The translations under genes were made by a program, and so were the position numbers. Below are positions 1-5,745 of a stretch of 6,377 bases of DNA, piece by piece; the first letter of the stretch is position 1, and each line of letters begins with the position of its first letter. Source of the stretch: Stenotrophomonas sp. (GTDB lineage Bacteria; Pseudomonadota; Gammaproteobacteria; Xanthomonadales; Xanthomonadaceae); assembly GCA_003248565.1 (NCBI GenBank), contig QFOV01000191.1, positions 1-6,377 of the forward strand. Reading direction: 5' to 3'. The notes beneath the pieces were generated by a model. The model did no database searches and was not told where the DNA came from. It worked only from the letters and a program-made list of their open reading frames with translations.

Positions 1-1
1 C

Positions 2-1642
2 CTGCCGGTTTTTCCGGTGCTGGCGGCCCCGGTTGCGCCGGTCCAGGCGCCATTGGCGGCCGAAGGCCTGCCGCTGACCCCGGTGCTGGCCGGCGAATTT
101 TCGCTGCAGGCCGGCAAGTTGCCCGATGCCGCCCGCTGGTACCTGCAGGCTGCCCAGGAAGCCAAGGGCGACGTGGGCCTGGCTGAACGCGCCACCCGCA
201 TCGCCATGCTGGCCGATGACACCGACCGCGCCGAACAGGCGCTGGTGCTGTGGGCACAGCGCGACCCCGGGTCGGTAGCGGTGCGCGGCACCCGCGGTGC
301 GCTGGCCATGCGCAATGGCGATGCCAGGCTGGCCCGCAAGGAGTTGCTGGCAGTACTGCGCTCTCCTGAGCCGCGCGCCTGGCGCTATGCGTTGCTGGCG
401 CTGGCTACTGGTGGTCGTGACCCGGCAGTGCCGGCGCAGGTGCTGGGCATGCTGGTGGACGCCAACGCGATCCCCAATGATCTGGAGGCCTGGCAGGAGT
501 TCGGCCGCCTGGCCCTGCGCATGGAGAGCCCTGAACTGTCGCGGCGCATGGTGGGGGAGGTGGTGCGACGCTTCCCGGACGAGCCGCGGGTGGCGTTGCT
601 ACATGCCTCCCAACTCAATCAGGCCGGCAAGAAGGACGAGGCGCTGACCCTGCTCAAGGGCATCGAGCCCAAGGCGGAGAAGGACGAGGAGCTGCGCGGC
701 GCGCTGGCCATCGCCTATGACACGTTGGGCGAGACCGCTGCCGCCGAGCATGTGCTGTCGGTAGGTGAGCAGAACCTGCAGAGCTGGGGCATGCGTGCCT
801 CGCTGCTGGCCAAGCAGAAGGACGATGCGGGCCTGTTGGCGCTGTATCAGGACATCGCGGCCAAGGCCAGCAAGCCTGATCCCGACCAGCGCCTGCTGCT
901 GGGCAAGATCGCCGAGTACCTGAAGCGCTACCAGGAAGCCGTGGATTGGTATCACGGCGTGCCCGGTGGCGAGCATCGTGGTGAGGCGCAGCTGCGCGCG
1001 GTCAACGCGCTGCACCTGATGGGCGACAAGGCTCGCGCTGCCAAGGAGGTGCAGTCGATCCAGGCCGATGCCTCGCTGGACGACGATGTGCGCCGTGACG
1101 CCTATCTGCTCGAATCCGAGCTGCAGCTGCGTGATGGCGAAACCAAGGCCGAGTTCGATGTGCTGGCCCGTGGCCTGGCTGCGTTCCCGGATGACAGTGC
1201 CTTGCTGTACGCCCGCGCGCTGGCCTGGGAGCGCAACGACAATGTGCCGCGCGCCGAGGCTGACCTGCGCAAGGTGCTGGTGGCCGAGCCGGAGAACGTG
1301 GCGGCGCTGAACGCGCTGGGCTATACCTTGGCCGACCGCACCCAGCGCTACCAGGAGGCATTGGAGCTGATTGACCGCGCGCGCGTGGCCGAGCCGGACA
1401 ATGCGGCCATCGTCGACAGCTACGGCTGGGTGCTGTATCGGCTGGGTCGCAACGATGAGGCACTGGTGCACCTGCGCCGCGCCTGGAGCTTGAACAAGGA
1501 CCCGGAAATCGCCGCGCATGTGGGTGAGGTGCTGTGGGTGCTGGGGCAGAAAGACGAAGCCCGGCGCTACTTCGACGAGGCCCGCAAGCTGGATCCGGAC
1601 AACCGCGCGCTGCAGCGTGCGATCGAAAAGTTGGGTGTATGA
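2..1642 (+). CDS. TPR-repeat protein, 5' partial; candidate LbcA-like (CtpA partner) homologue
   Basis: The frame is open through the left edge, so the true start, and any signal peptide or lipobox, lies outside the window. A GTG at 17 is the first possible start codon inside, but nothing marks it as a real start. The visible part (about 546 residues) starts with a Pro/Ala/Val-rich stretch and continues as helical TPR-like repeats. The clearest repeats are at the C-terminus: around nt 1300-1400 (NALGYTLADR, then AEPDN), 1400-1500 (DSYGWVLYRLGRNDEAL) and 1515-1625 (LWVLGQKDEARRYF, then LDPDN). These carry the usual W/L-G-Y-A-P consensus positions. TPR solenoids bind proteins and are not catalytic. 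In P. aeruginosa the gene in this position (PA4667) encodes LbcA, an outer-membrane lipoprotein that recruits cell-wall hydrolases to the CtpA protease. That function is inferred here from synteny and architecture only. The stop overlaps the lolB start (ATGA), so translational coupling is likely. A generic TPR protein remains possible. Confidence 0.9.
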   Translation: MPVFPVLAAPVAPVQAPLAAEGLPLTPVLAGEFSLQAGKLPDAARWYLQAAQEAKGDVGLAERATRIAMLADDTDRAEQALVLWAQRDPGSVAVRGTRGALAMRNGDARLARKELLAVLRSPEPRAWRYALLALATGGRDPAVPAQVLGMLVDANAIPNDLEAWQEFGRLALRMESPELSRRMVGEVVRRFPDEPRVALLHASQLNQAGKKDEALTLLKGIEPKAEKDEELRGALAIAYDTLGETAAAEHVLSVGEQNLQSWGMRASLLAKQKDDAGLLALYQDIAAKASKPDPDQRLLLGKIAEYLKRYQEAVDWYHGVPGGEHRGEAQLRAVNALHLMGDKARAAKEVQSIQADASLDDDVRRDAYLLESELQLRDGETKAEFDVLARGLAAFPDDSALLYARALAWERNDNVPRAEADLRKVLVAEPENVAALNALGYTLADRTQRYQEALELIDRARVAEPDNAAIVDSYGWVLYRLGRNDEALVHLRRAWSLNKDPEIAAHVGEVLWVLGQKDEARRYFDEARKLDPDNRALQRAIEKLGV

Positions 1643-2298
1643 ACGTAATGATGTGGCGGGCGCCGTTGGCGCTGCTGGTGGTAGGTACGCTCGCGGCCTG
1701 TGGTTCCGTGCCCAAGCGGCAGGCGGCGCCGGTTGCGGCTGAAGTAGCGCAGGTGTCGGCGCAGGCACAGGCGGCGGAGCAGCAGCGGCAAACCGCCTTG
1801 CGGGCGCAGCCGGACTGGTCGTTCCAGGGCCGGGTGGCGATCAGCAAAGGGCGCAACGGTGGCAACGGCCGGATCGACTGGCTGCAGCAGGGGCCTGCCT
1901 ATCAGGTCAGCCTGGCCGCGCCGGTTACCCGCCAGAGCTGGCAACTCAGTGGCGGCGAGCCAGGACAGGTGGTGCGTCTGGAAGGGCTGGAAGGCGGCCC
2001 GCGCACGGCCGATGACGCCGGCCAGCTGCTGTTGCAGGCCACTGGTTGGGAAATCCCGGTCGCCCAGCTGGCGGAATGGGTACGCGGCCTTCCCAGCGCC
2101 GGTGCCGGCCCCGAACACCTGGGCTTTGACGCCGAAGGCCGGCCACGGGTACTGCGCCAGCAGGGCTGGCAGGTGGATTACCTGGACTGGTACCCGGCCG
2201 AGGCCGGGCGTCCGTCGCTGCCGCGGCGGATCGAGGCGGTCAATGGCGATGCCAAGGTCCGCCTGATCGTGGATGAATGGGGTGCGGACGCGCCATGA
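1639..2298 (+). CDS. lolB: Outer-membrane lipoprotein receptor LolB
   Basis: LolB accepts lipoproteins from the periplasmic carrier LolA and inserts them into the inner leaflet of the outer membrane. The 219-residue product has a lipoprotein signal: a short N-terminus with Arg7, a hydrophobic core, and lipobox LAAC with the acylated Cys at residue 21. Residue 22 is Gly, not Asp, so there is no inner-membrane retention signal, as expected for LolB. Residues 22-55 are an Ala/Gln-rich linker. The rest matches the LolB beta-barrel pattern: FQGRVAIS, GRIDWLQQG, a GWEIPVAQLAEWVRGLP segment, a conserved QQGWQVDYLDW and a C-terminal LPRRIEA. Length is close to the family norm. The ATG at 1639 overlaps the upstream stop and gives a normal signal peptide. 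ATGs at 1648 and 1651 are in frame and would only shorten it. The stop overlaps the ispE start by ATGA. Identification is from residue pattern and position, and both agree. Confidence 0.95.
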   Translation: MNVMMWRAPLALLVVGTLAACGSVPKRQAAPVAAEVAQVSAQAQAAEQQRQTALRAQPDWSFQGRVAISKGRNGGNGRIDWLQQGPAYQVSLAAPVTRQSWQLSGGEPGQVVRLEGLEGGPRTADDAGQLLLQATGWEIPVAQLAEWVRGLPSAGAGPEHLGFDAEGRPRVLRQQGWQVDYLDWYPAEAGRPSLPRRIEAVNGDAKVRLIVDEWGADAP

Positions 2299-3173
2299 CT
2301 GCCGTTGTTGACGAAGCGGGCTGGTCGTACTGGCCGGCCCCGGCCAAGCTGAACCTGTTTCTGCACATCACCGGCCGTCGCGCGGATGGCTACCACGTGC
2401 TGCAGACCGTATTCCGGCTGCTGGATTGGGGTGATCGCATCGGGCTGCGCCTGCGTGAAGATGGTCAGGTGCATCGGGACGGGCCATCGGTGGCTGGTGT
2501 AGCCGAGGCTGATGATCTGGTGGTTCGTGCGGCCATCGCGCTGAAAAATGCCACCAATTGCGGCAAAGGTGTCGATATCCGGGTCGAAAAGCGGATCCCT
2601 GCCGGTGGCGGCTTTGGCGGTGGCTCATCCGATGCGGCAACCGTGCTGGTGGCGCTGAATGCGCTATGGGGCACTGGTCTGGACGAGGACGCGCTGGCTG
2701 CACTTGGTGTCGGCCTAGGCGCCGATGTACCGGTATTCGTGCGCGGGCGCAGCGCCTGGGCCGAAGGTGTGGGCGAATTGCTGACGCCGATGGAATTGCC
2801 GGAAGCATGGTATTTGCTGGTGGATCCGGGCGTTCATGTGCCCACGGCTGAACTTTTCCGTTCACAGCATTTGACGCGGGATGCCAAGCCCGTGAAAATA
2901 GCGGACTTCGCTTCCGGGACCGTCCTCGGAAATGCGTTCGAGCCGGTACTACGGCGCCAGGAACCTGCCATCGAGGCGACGTTCCAGGCCTTGTCAGGTA
3001 TTGGTCGGGCACGACTCACGGGGTCGGGAAGCGGTTGTTTCGTCGAGTTCGCCACGCGCACTGCTGCAGAGCAGGCCTTGGCGGAGTTGCCGCCGCAACT
3101 GCGAGCATGGGTAGCTGCGGGTGTCGATCGCTCGCCACTGCTGGATGCGCTGGATACGACGGGAATTGTTTGA
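2295..3173 (+). CDS. ispE: 4-diphosphocytidyl-2-C-methyl-D-erythritol kinase
   Basis: IspE phosphorylates the 2-hydroxyl of CDP-methylerythritol with ATP, a cytosolic step of the MEP pathway to isoprenoid precursors. The 292-residue protein shows the three GHMP-kinase motifs. Residues 14-25 (PAPAKLNLFLHI) carry Lys18, matching the catalytic Lys10 of E. coli. The Gly-rich ATP loop is at about 102-115 (PAGGGFGGGSSDAA). The C-terminal motif is LTGSGSGCF at 241-249. Asp144 in GADVPVF matches catalytic Asp141 of E. coli. ADGYHVLQTVF at 30-40 is also typical. The ATG at 2295 overlaps the lolB stop. An in-frame ATG at 2277 would add six residues inside lolB and is less likely. Codon choice looks less biased than in prs and rplY (for example, a rare ATA Ile at residue 202), as expected for a gene expressed at lower level. 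The stop codon is only 3 nt from the mature 5' end of tRNA-Gln. Confidence 0.97.
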   Translation: MTAVVDEAGWSYWPAPAKLNLFLHITGRRADGYHVLQTVFRLLDWGDRIGLRLREDGQVHRDGPSVAGVAEADDLVVRAAIALKNATNCGKGVDIRVEKRIPAGGGFGGGSSDAATVLVALNALWGTGLDEDALAALGVGLGADVPVFVRGRSAWAEGVGELLTPMELPEAWYLLVDPGVHVPTAELFRSQHLTRDAKPVKIADFASGTVLGNAFEPVLRRQEPAIEATFQALSGIGRARLTGSGSGCFVEFATRTAAEQALAELPPQLRAWVAAGVDRSPLLDALDTTGIV

Positions 3174-3176
3174 TGC

Positions 3177-3253
3177 AGGGGCGTCGCCAAGAGGCCCAAG
3201 GCACCAGGTTTTGATCCTGGCATTCGTAGGTTCGAATCCTACCGCCCCTGCCA
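3177..3253 (+). tRNA. tRNA-Gln (anticodon UUG)
   Basis: A complete 77-nt cloverleaf can be folded by hand. The acceptor arms are AGGGGCG (3177-3183) and CGCCCCT (3243-3249), with discriminator G at 3250. The D stem is GCC/GGC (3186-3188, 3200-3202) around an 11-nt loop. The anticodon stem is CCAGG/CCTGG (3204-3208, 3216-3220) with loop TTTTGAT, giving anticodon TTG at 3211-3213, which reads CAA (Gln). The T arm is GTAGG/CCTAC around TTCGAAT. CCA is encoded in the DNA (3251-3253). All stems pair without mismatch. The gene begins 3 nt after the ispE stop and no clear promoter precedes it, so it is probably excised from a longer transcript by RNase P. A tRNA-Gln between ispE and prs is a known arrangement in Pseudomonas-type gammaproteobacteria. 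Confidence 0.97.
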
Positions 3254-3350
3254 CACACTCCCAACGCTGTAAGCGCAATGGATGTGCGCCAGTCACACCT
3301 GCGCCATCACTGCAGTACTCACGTTTCCATTTGCTACTCGCCCCCGCCCG

Positions 3351-3356
3351 AGAGAG
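3351..3356 (+). promoter_or_regulatory. Ribosome binding site of prs (AGAGAG)
   Basis: A purine run, AGAGAG, ends 5 nt before the ATG at 3362. It is a modest Shine-Dalgarno match, but it is the only one near and it supports this start over the in-frame ATG at 3278, which lacks one and would add 28 residues foreign to the family. The 108-nt gap between the tRNA and prs shows no convincing sigma70 promoter or terminator. Confidence 0.55.
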
Positions 3357-3361
3357 CTGTC

Positions 3362-4321
3362 ATGCAAGATTCCCCGAACCTGCTGGTCTTTTCCGGCAAT
3401 GCCAATAAACCTCTTGCACAGAGCATCTGCAAGGAACTCGGGGTAAGGCCGGGCAAGGCACTGGTTTCCAAGTTCTCCGACGGTGAAGTACAGGTCGAGA
3501 TCCAGGAAAACGTGCGCAAGCAGGACGTTTTCGTCGTTCAGCCGACCGGTGCTCCCAGTGCCGAGAACCTGATGGAACTGCTGGTGATCATTGACGCGCT
3601 CAAGCGCGCGAGCGCCGCATCCGTCACCGCGGTGGTGCCGTACTTCGGTTACGCCCGCCAGGATCGCCGCATGCGCTCCTCGCGCGTGCCGATCACCGCG
3701 AAGGTTGCTGCAAAGATGTTCTCGGCCGTGCATACCGACCAGATCCTCACGGTCGACCTGCACGCCGATCAGATCCAGGGTTTCTTCGACATGCCGGTCG
3801 ATAACGTCTATGCGTCGCCGCTGCTGCTGGCCGACATCTGGCGTGTCTACGGCACCGACAACCTGATCGTGGTCAGCCCGGACGTGGGTGGCGTGGTGCG
3901 CGCCCGCGCCGTGGCCAAGCGCCTGGATGATGCCGACCTGGCCATCATCGACAAGCGCCGTCCGCGTGCCAACGTCGCCACCGTGATGAACATCATCGGT
4001 GACGTCGAGGGCAAGACCTGCGTGATGGTCGACGACATCGTCGACACCGCCGGCACCCTGTGTGCTGCCGCTGCCGCCCTCAAGGCGCGCGGTGCATTGA
4101 AGGTCGCCGCGTACTGCACCCACGCCGTGCTCTCGGGCCCGGCGGTGGACAACCTGAACAACTCCCAGCTCGACGAGCTGGTGGTGACCGACACGATTCC
4201 GCTTTCCGAAGTGGCCCGCGTCTGTCCCAAGATCCGCCAGATCAGCGTGGCCGAAATGCTGGCCGAGACGATGCGCCGCATCGCCTTCGGTGAGTCGGTC
4301 AGCTCGATGTACGTGGATTGA
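3362..4321 (+). CDS. prs: Ribose-phosphate pyrophosphokinase (PRPP synthase)
   Basis: Prs transfers pyrophosphate from ATP to ribose 5-phosphate. The product PRPP feeds purine, pyrimidine, His, Trp and NAD synthesis in the cytosol. The 319-residue length fits class I bacterial enzymes (315 in E. coli). Visible motifs are FSDGE at 38-42, YFGYARQDRRM at 94-104 (ATP-binding region), the family signature DLHADQIQGFFDMPVDN at 132-148, DKRRP at 197-201 (catalytic flexible loop with Lys198), and the PRPP-binding loop VMVDDIVDTAGTL at 221-233. The start is fixed by MQDSPNLLVFSGNAN, the normal beginning of the family. Codon use is strongly biased to GC-ending codons, as expected for a well-expressed gene. 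It follows tRNA-Gln and precedes rplY, a conserved neighbourhood. No purine-repressor operator can be defended upstream. Confidence 0.98.
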   Translation: MQDSPNLLVFSGNANKPLAQSICKELGVRPGKALVSKFSDGEVQVEIQENVRKQDVFVVQPTGAPSAENLMELLVIIDALKRASAASVTAVVPYFGYARQDRRMRSSRVPITAKVAAKMFSAVHTDQILTVDLHADQIQGFFDMPVDNVYASPLLLADIWRVYGTDNLIVVSPDVGGVVRARAVAKRLDDADLAIIDKRRPRANVATVMNIIGDVEGKTCVMVDDIVDTAGTLCAAAAALKARGALKVAAYCTHAVLSGPAVDNLNNSQLDELVVTDTIPLSEVARVCPKIRQISVAEMLAETMRRIAFGESVSSMYVD

Positions 4322-4328
4322 TGCATCC

Positions 4329-4350
4329 GGTCCCCGGCTTGCCGGGGATC
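4329..4350 (+). other. GC-rich hairpin just after prs
   Basis: CCCCGGC (4332-4338) and GCCGGGG (4341-4347) are perfect complements. With T4331-A4348, G4330-T4349 (wobble) and G4329-C4350 the stem reaches 9 bp with a CTTG loop. No T-run follows, so it is not a canonical intrinsic terminator. It could protect the prs mRNA 3' end or be part of a larger rplY leader fold. Confidence 0.5.
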
Positions 4351-4356
4351 ATCACG

Positions 4357-4383
4357 GGCTCTTCTGGTCGCGGAAGAGTCTTT
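4357..4383 (+). terminator. Possible weak intrinsic terminator or attenuator between prs and rplY
   Basis: GGCTCTTC (4357-4364) pairs with GAAGAGTC (4373-4380), giving 8 bp with one G-T pair and an 8-nt loop. TCTTT (4379-4383) overlaps and follows the stem, a short and imperfect U-tract. It lies 43 nt before the rplY ATG, so it could end prs transcripts in part or act as an attenuator for rplY. The stem is not GC-rich and the T-run is short, so efficiency is doubtful. Confidence 0.35.
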
Positions 4384-4426
4384 ACGCAACGCCGCGAGGC
4401 GATGCAACAACCTAGAGTAGTCAACA
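4384..4426 (+). promoter_or_regulatory. rplY 5' leader with GNRA mini-hairpin and 5S-like words
   Basis: CGCC-GCGA-GGCG (4390-4401) forms a 4-bp hairpin capped by a GNRA tetraloop. AGAGTAG (4414-4420) sits 6 nt before the ATG and includes the only Shine-Dalgarno-like purines (AGAG, 9 nt from the ATG). From memory, the same heptamer forms one strand of 5S rRNA loop E, the binding site of L25. AACGCCG (4388-4394) and CGATG (4400-4404) also occur in the same order in E. coli 5S rRNA. The loop-E partner strand (GGUAGU) is not present, so a regulatory mimic is only a hypothesis. Confidence 0.3.
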
Positions 4427-5029
4427 ATGGCAAATTCCCACGAAATCAAAGTCGCCCGTCGTGACGTGCAAGGTCAGGGTGCGAGCCGCCGCCTGCGTCA
4501 CGAAGGCGTGGTCCCGGGTATCGTTTACGGTGGTGACAAGGAGCCGGTGAAGGTCCAGTTCAACCACAACGAAATCTGGCTGGCCCAGTTCAACGATTGG
4601 TTCTACTCGTCGATCATCGACCTGAACCTCGACGGCACCATCCACAAGGTGCTGCTGCGTGACATGCAGCGTCACCCGTACAAGCAGCTGGTCATGCACC
4701 TGGATTTCCAGCGCGTGAACGAAAATGAAGTGCTGCACGCTTCGGTGCCGCTGACCTTCATCAACGAAGACACCTCGCCGGCTGGCAAGGCTGCCGACGT
4801 GCTGGTCACCCACGAACTGAAGGAAGTGTCGATTGCTTGCTTGCCGAAGGACCTGCCGGAGTCGATCGAAGTCGACCTGGGCGAGCTGAAGGCTGGCGAC
4901 ATCATCTACCTGTCGGGCCTGAAGCTGCCGGCTGGCGTGGAAATTCCGGCCCTGAAGCTGGGCAAGGGCCATGACGACGCCGTTGTCATCGCCAAGACCG
5001 CCGCTGCAGAAGAAGCAGCAGCCGAGTAA
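4427..5029 (+). CDS. rplY: 50S ribosomal protein L25, long general-stress (CTC) form
   Basis: L25 binds loop E of 5S rRNA in the large ribosomal subunit. The 200-residue product is the two-domain CTC/TL5 form, about twice the length of E. coli L25 (94 residues). The N-terminal 5S-binding domain covers about residues 1-95 and shows GQGASRRLRHEGVVPGIVYG at 16-35 and the conserved MQRHPYKQLVMHLDFQRV segment at 80-97. The C-terminal beta domain (about 100-185) includes VPLTFINEDTSPAGK and the IEVDLGELKAGDII segment. The tail, AAAEEAAAE, is an acidic Ala-rich low-complexity end, common in this form. The start is MANSHEIKV at 4427, preceded by a weak AGAG. Codon bias is very strong, typical for a ribosomal protein. 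The next gene is pth, as in Bacillus, where ctc lies between prs and pth (spoVC). Confidence 0.97.
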   Translation: MANSHEIKVARRDVQGQGASRRLRHEGVVPGIVYGGDKEPVKVQFNHNEIWLAQFNDWFYSSIIDLNLDGTIHKVLLRDMQRHPYKQLVMHLDFQRVNENEVLHASVPLTFINEDTSPAGKAADVLVTHELKEVSIACLPKDLPESIEVDLGELKAGDIIYLSGLKLPAGVEIPALKLGKGHDDAVVIAKTAAAEEAAAE

Positions 5030-5037
5030 TCGGCCAC

Positions 5038-5067
5038 GTTGCGCCCGCTCTTCGGGGCGGGCGCAGC
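5038..5067 (+). terminator. UUCG-capped GC hairpin between rplY and pth
   Basis: GCGCCCGCTC (5041-5050) pairs with GGGCGGGCGC (5055-5064) around a TTCG loop closed by C-G, the extra-stable cUUCGg tetraloop. T5040-A5065, T5039-G5066 (wobble) and G5038-C5067 extend the stem to 13 bp. There is no T-run after it. It starts 8 nt after the rplY stop and ends 15 nt before the pth ATG. It may be a U-less terminator, an mRNA stabiliser or processing stop for the abundant rplY message, or a way to lower pth expression. The structure is certain as sequence; the role is inferred. Confidence 0.45.
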
Positions 5068-5082
5068 AGGTGTATCTGACAG

Positions 5083-5661
5083 ATGACTGGCTTGCGATTG
5101 ATCGTTGGTCTGGGCAACCCCGGACCCGAACACGCCCGGACCCGGCACAATGCCGGGTTTCATTTCGTTGAGGCCCTGGCAGAGCGGCAGGGCGCGCGCT
5201 GGGCGCTGGAAAGCAAATTGTTTGGCGAAGTGGCCAAGGTCGAGATTGCCGGGCAGCCGGTGTGGCTGTTGAAGCCGGCGACCTACATGAACCTGTCTGG
5301 CAAATCGGTCACCGCCGCACAGCGGTTCTGGAAGATCGAGCCGGAACAGACCCTGCTTGCACACGACGAACTGGACATGCCGCCCGGCGTGGCCCGGCTC
5401 AAGTTCGACGGTGGTCATGGCGGCCAGAACGGCCTGCGTGACACCATCCGTCTGCTCGGTCATGGCAAGTTCCATCGCCTGCGTCTTGGCATCGGCCATC
5501 CCGGTCACAAGGACCGCGTGGTGGGTTGGGTATTGGGCCGTCCGTCGCCGGACGACGCCGTGCTGATGGCACAGGCCATCGATGCGGCCATCGACGTGAT
5601 GCCGTTGGCGGTAGCCGGTGATTACAGCGAAGCGATGAAGCGTCTGCACACCACCAAGTGA
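5083..5661 (+). CDS. pth: Peptidyl-tRNA hydrolase
   Basis: Pth cleaves the ester bond of peptidyl-tRNAs dropped from ribosomes, recycling tRNA; it is an essential cytosolic enzyme in E. coli. The 192-residue length is normal (194 in E. coli). The start reads LIVGLGNPGPEHARTRHNAGF. Catalytic and binding residues align with E. coli: Asn12 (N10), His22 (H20), Met69 in TYMNLSG (M67), Asp95 in HDELD (D93) and Asn116 in GGHGGQNGLR (N114). The motif KFHRLRLGIGHPG (about 130-142) is also typical. The ATG at 5083 gives the family N-terminus. The nearest Shine-Dalgarno-like AGG (5068-5070) is 12 nt away, rather far, and directly abuts the upstream hairpin. This would fit lower translation than rplY. 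It is flanked by the translation genes rplY and ychF. Confidence 0.98.
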   Translation: MTGLRLIVGLGNPGPEHARTRHNAGFHFVEALAERQGARWALESKLFGEVAKVEIAGQPVWLLKPATYMNLSGKSVTAAQRFWKIEPEQTLLAHDELDMPPGVARLKFDGGHGGQNGLRDTIRLLGHGKFHRLRLGIGHPGHKDRVVGWVLGRPSPDDAVLMAQAIDAAIDVMPLAVAGDYSEAMKRLHTTK

Positions 5662-5667
5662 GCGAAA

Positions 5668-5730
5668 AATGGGGAATGGGGAATGGAACGGCACCAGGCC
5701 CTTCCGGTTCTCCATTCCCGATTTTCCATT
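5668..5730. repeat. Imperfect inverted repeat of GGGAATGG units between pth and ychF
   Basis: The left arm carries two tandem GGGGAATG units (5671-5678, 5678-5685, sharing one G). The right arm carries their complements, TCCATTCCC (5711-5719) and TTTTCCATT (5722-5730). Arms 5668-5687 and 5711-5730 pair over 20 positions with one mismatch (5678/5720) and two G-T pairs, around a 23-nt loop. The loop itself has a weak GGC/GCC pairing. I recall tandem GGGAATGG/GGGAATCG units as common intergenic repeats in Xanthomonas and Stenotrophomonas, so this is probably one copy of such a family. It fills most of the 84-nt gap and has no terminator-type T-run. Short reading frames across it (repeating FPIF-like peptides) are artefacts of the repeat. 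Confidence 0.75.
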
Positions 5731-5733
5731 CAC

Positions 5734-5738
5734 GGGAG
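5734..5738 (+). promoter_or_regulatory. Ribosome binding site of ychF (GGGAG)
   Basis: GGGAG lies 7 nt before the ATG at 5746, a good spacing and the best Shine-Dalgarno match in the window. It begins 4 nt after the right arm of the upstream inverted repeat, so that hairpin could coexist with ribosome loading. Confidence 0.75.
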
Positions 5739-5745
5739 TTCAAGC

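Noticed and set aside
14..90. Direct repeat CCGGTGCTGGC at 14-24 and 80-90
   Set aside because: It reflects repeated Pro-Val-Leu-Ala codons in a Pro/Ala-rich stretch of the TPR protein and is not a DNA-level element.
599..1768. Long open frame of 389 codons on the - strand opposite the TPR gene and lolB start
   Set aside because: It is a shadow of GC-rich coding DNA: it lies opposite a clear TPR gene, has low-complexity His/Gln/Leu/Arg-rich composition and no recognisable domain.
3177..3253. tRNA-Gln as an integration (att) site for a mobile element
   Set aside because: No integrase gene and no repeat of the tRNA 3' end were seen in the window, and prs follows in the conserved order.
3016..3264. 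Short - strand frame with a GGRIRTYECQDQNLVPW-type peptide
   Set aside because: This is reverse translation of tRNA-Gln, a common false protein in genome annotation.
3315..3330. PurR-like operator upstream of prs (CACGTTTCCAT)
   Set aside because: Only the right half resembles the E. coli PurR box; the left half does not match, and I know of no evidence for PurR control in this lineage.
3254..3361. Promoter for prs in the tRNA-prs gap
   Set aside because: No paired -35 and -10 hexamers with acceptable spacing could be found by eye. The Pro-rich frame reading into prs from 3278 is also not a believable N-terminal extension.
3293..4123. Open frame of 276 codons on the - strand opposite prs
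   Set aside because: It is fully antisense to a highly conserved gene, rich in His/Asp/Gly/Val as expected from reverse reading of prs codons, with no family motif.
4906..5733. Open frame of 275 codons on the - strand opposite pth and the end of rplY
   Set aside because: It is antisense to two certain genes and its start lies in the GGGAATGG repeat. The apparent peptides are translation artefacts.
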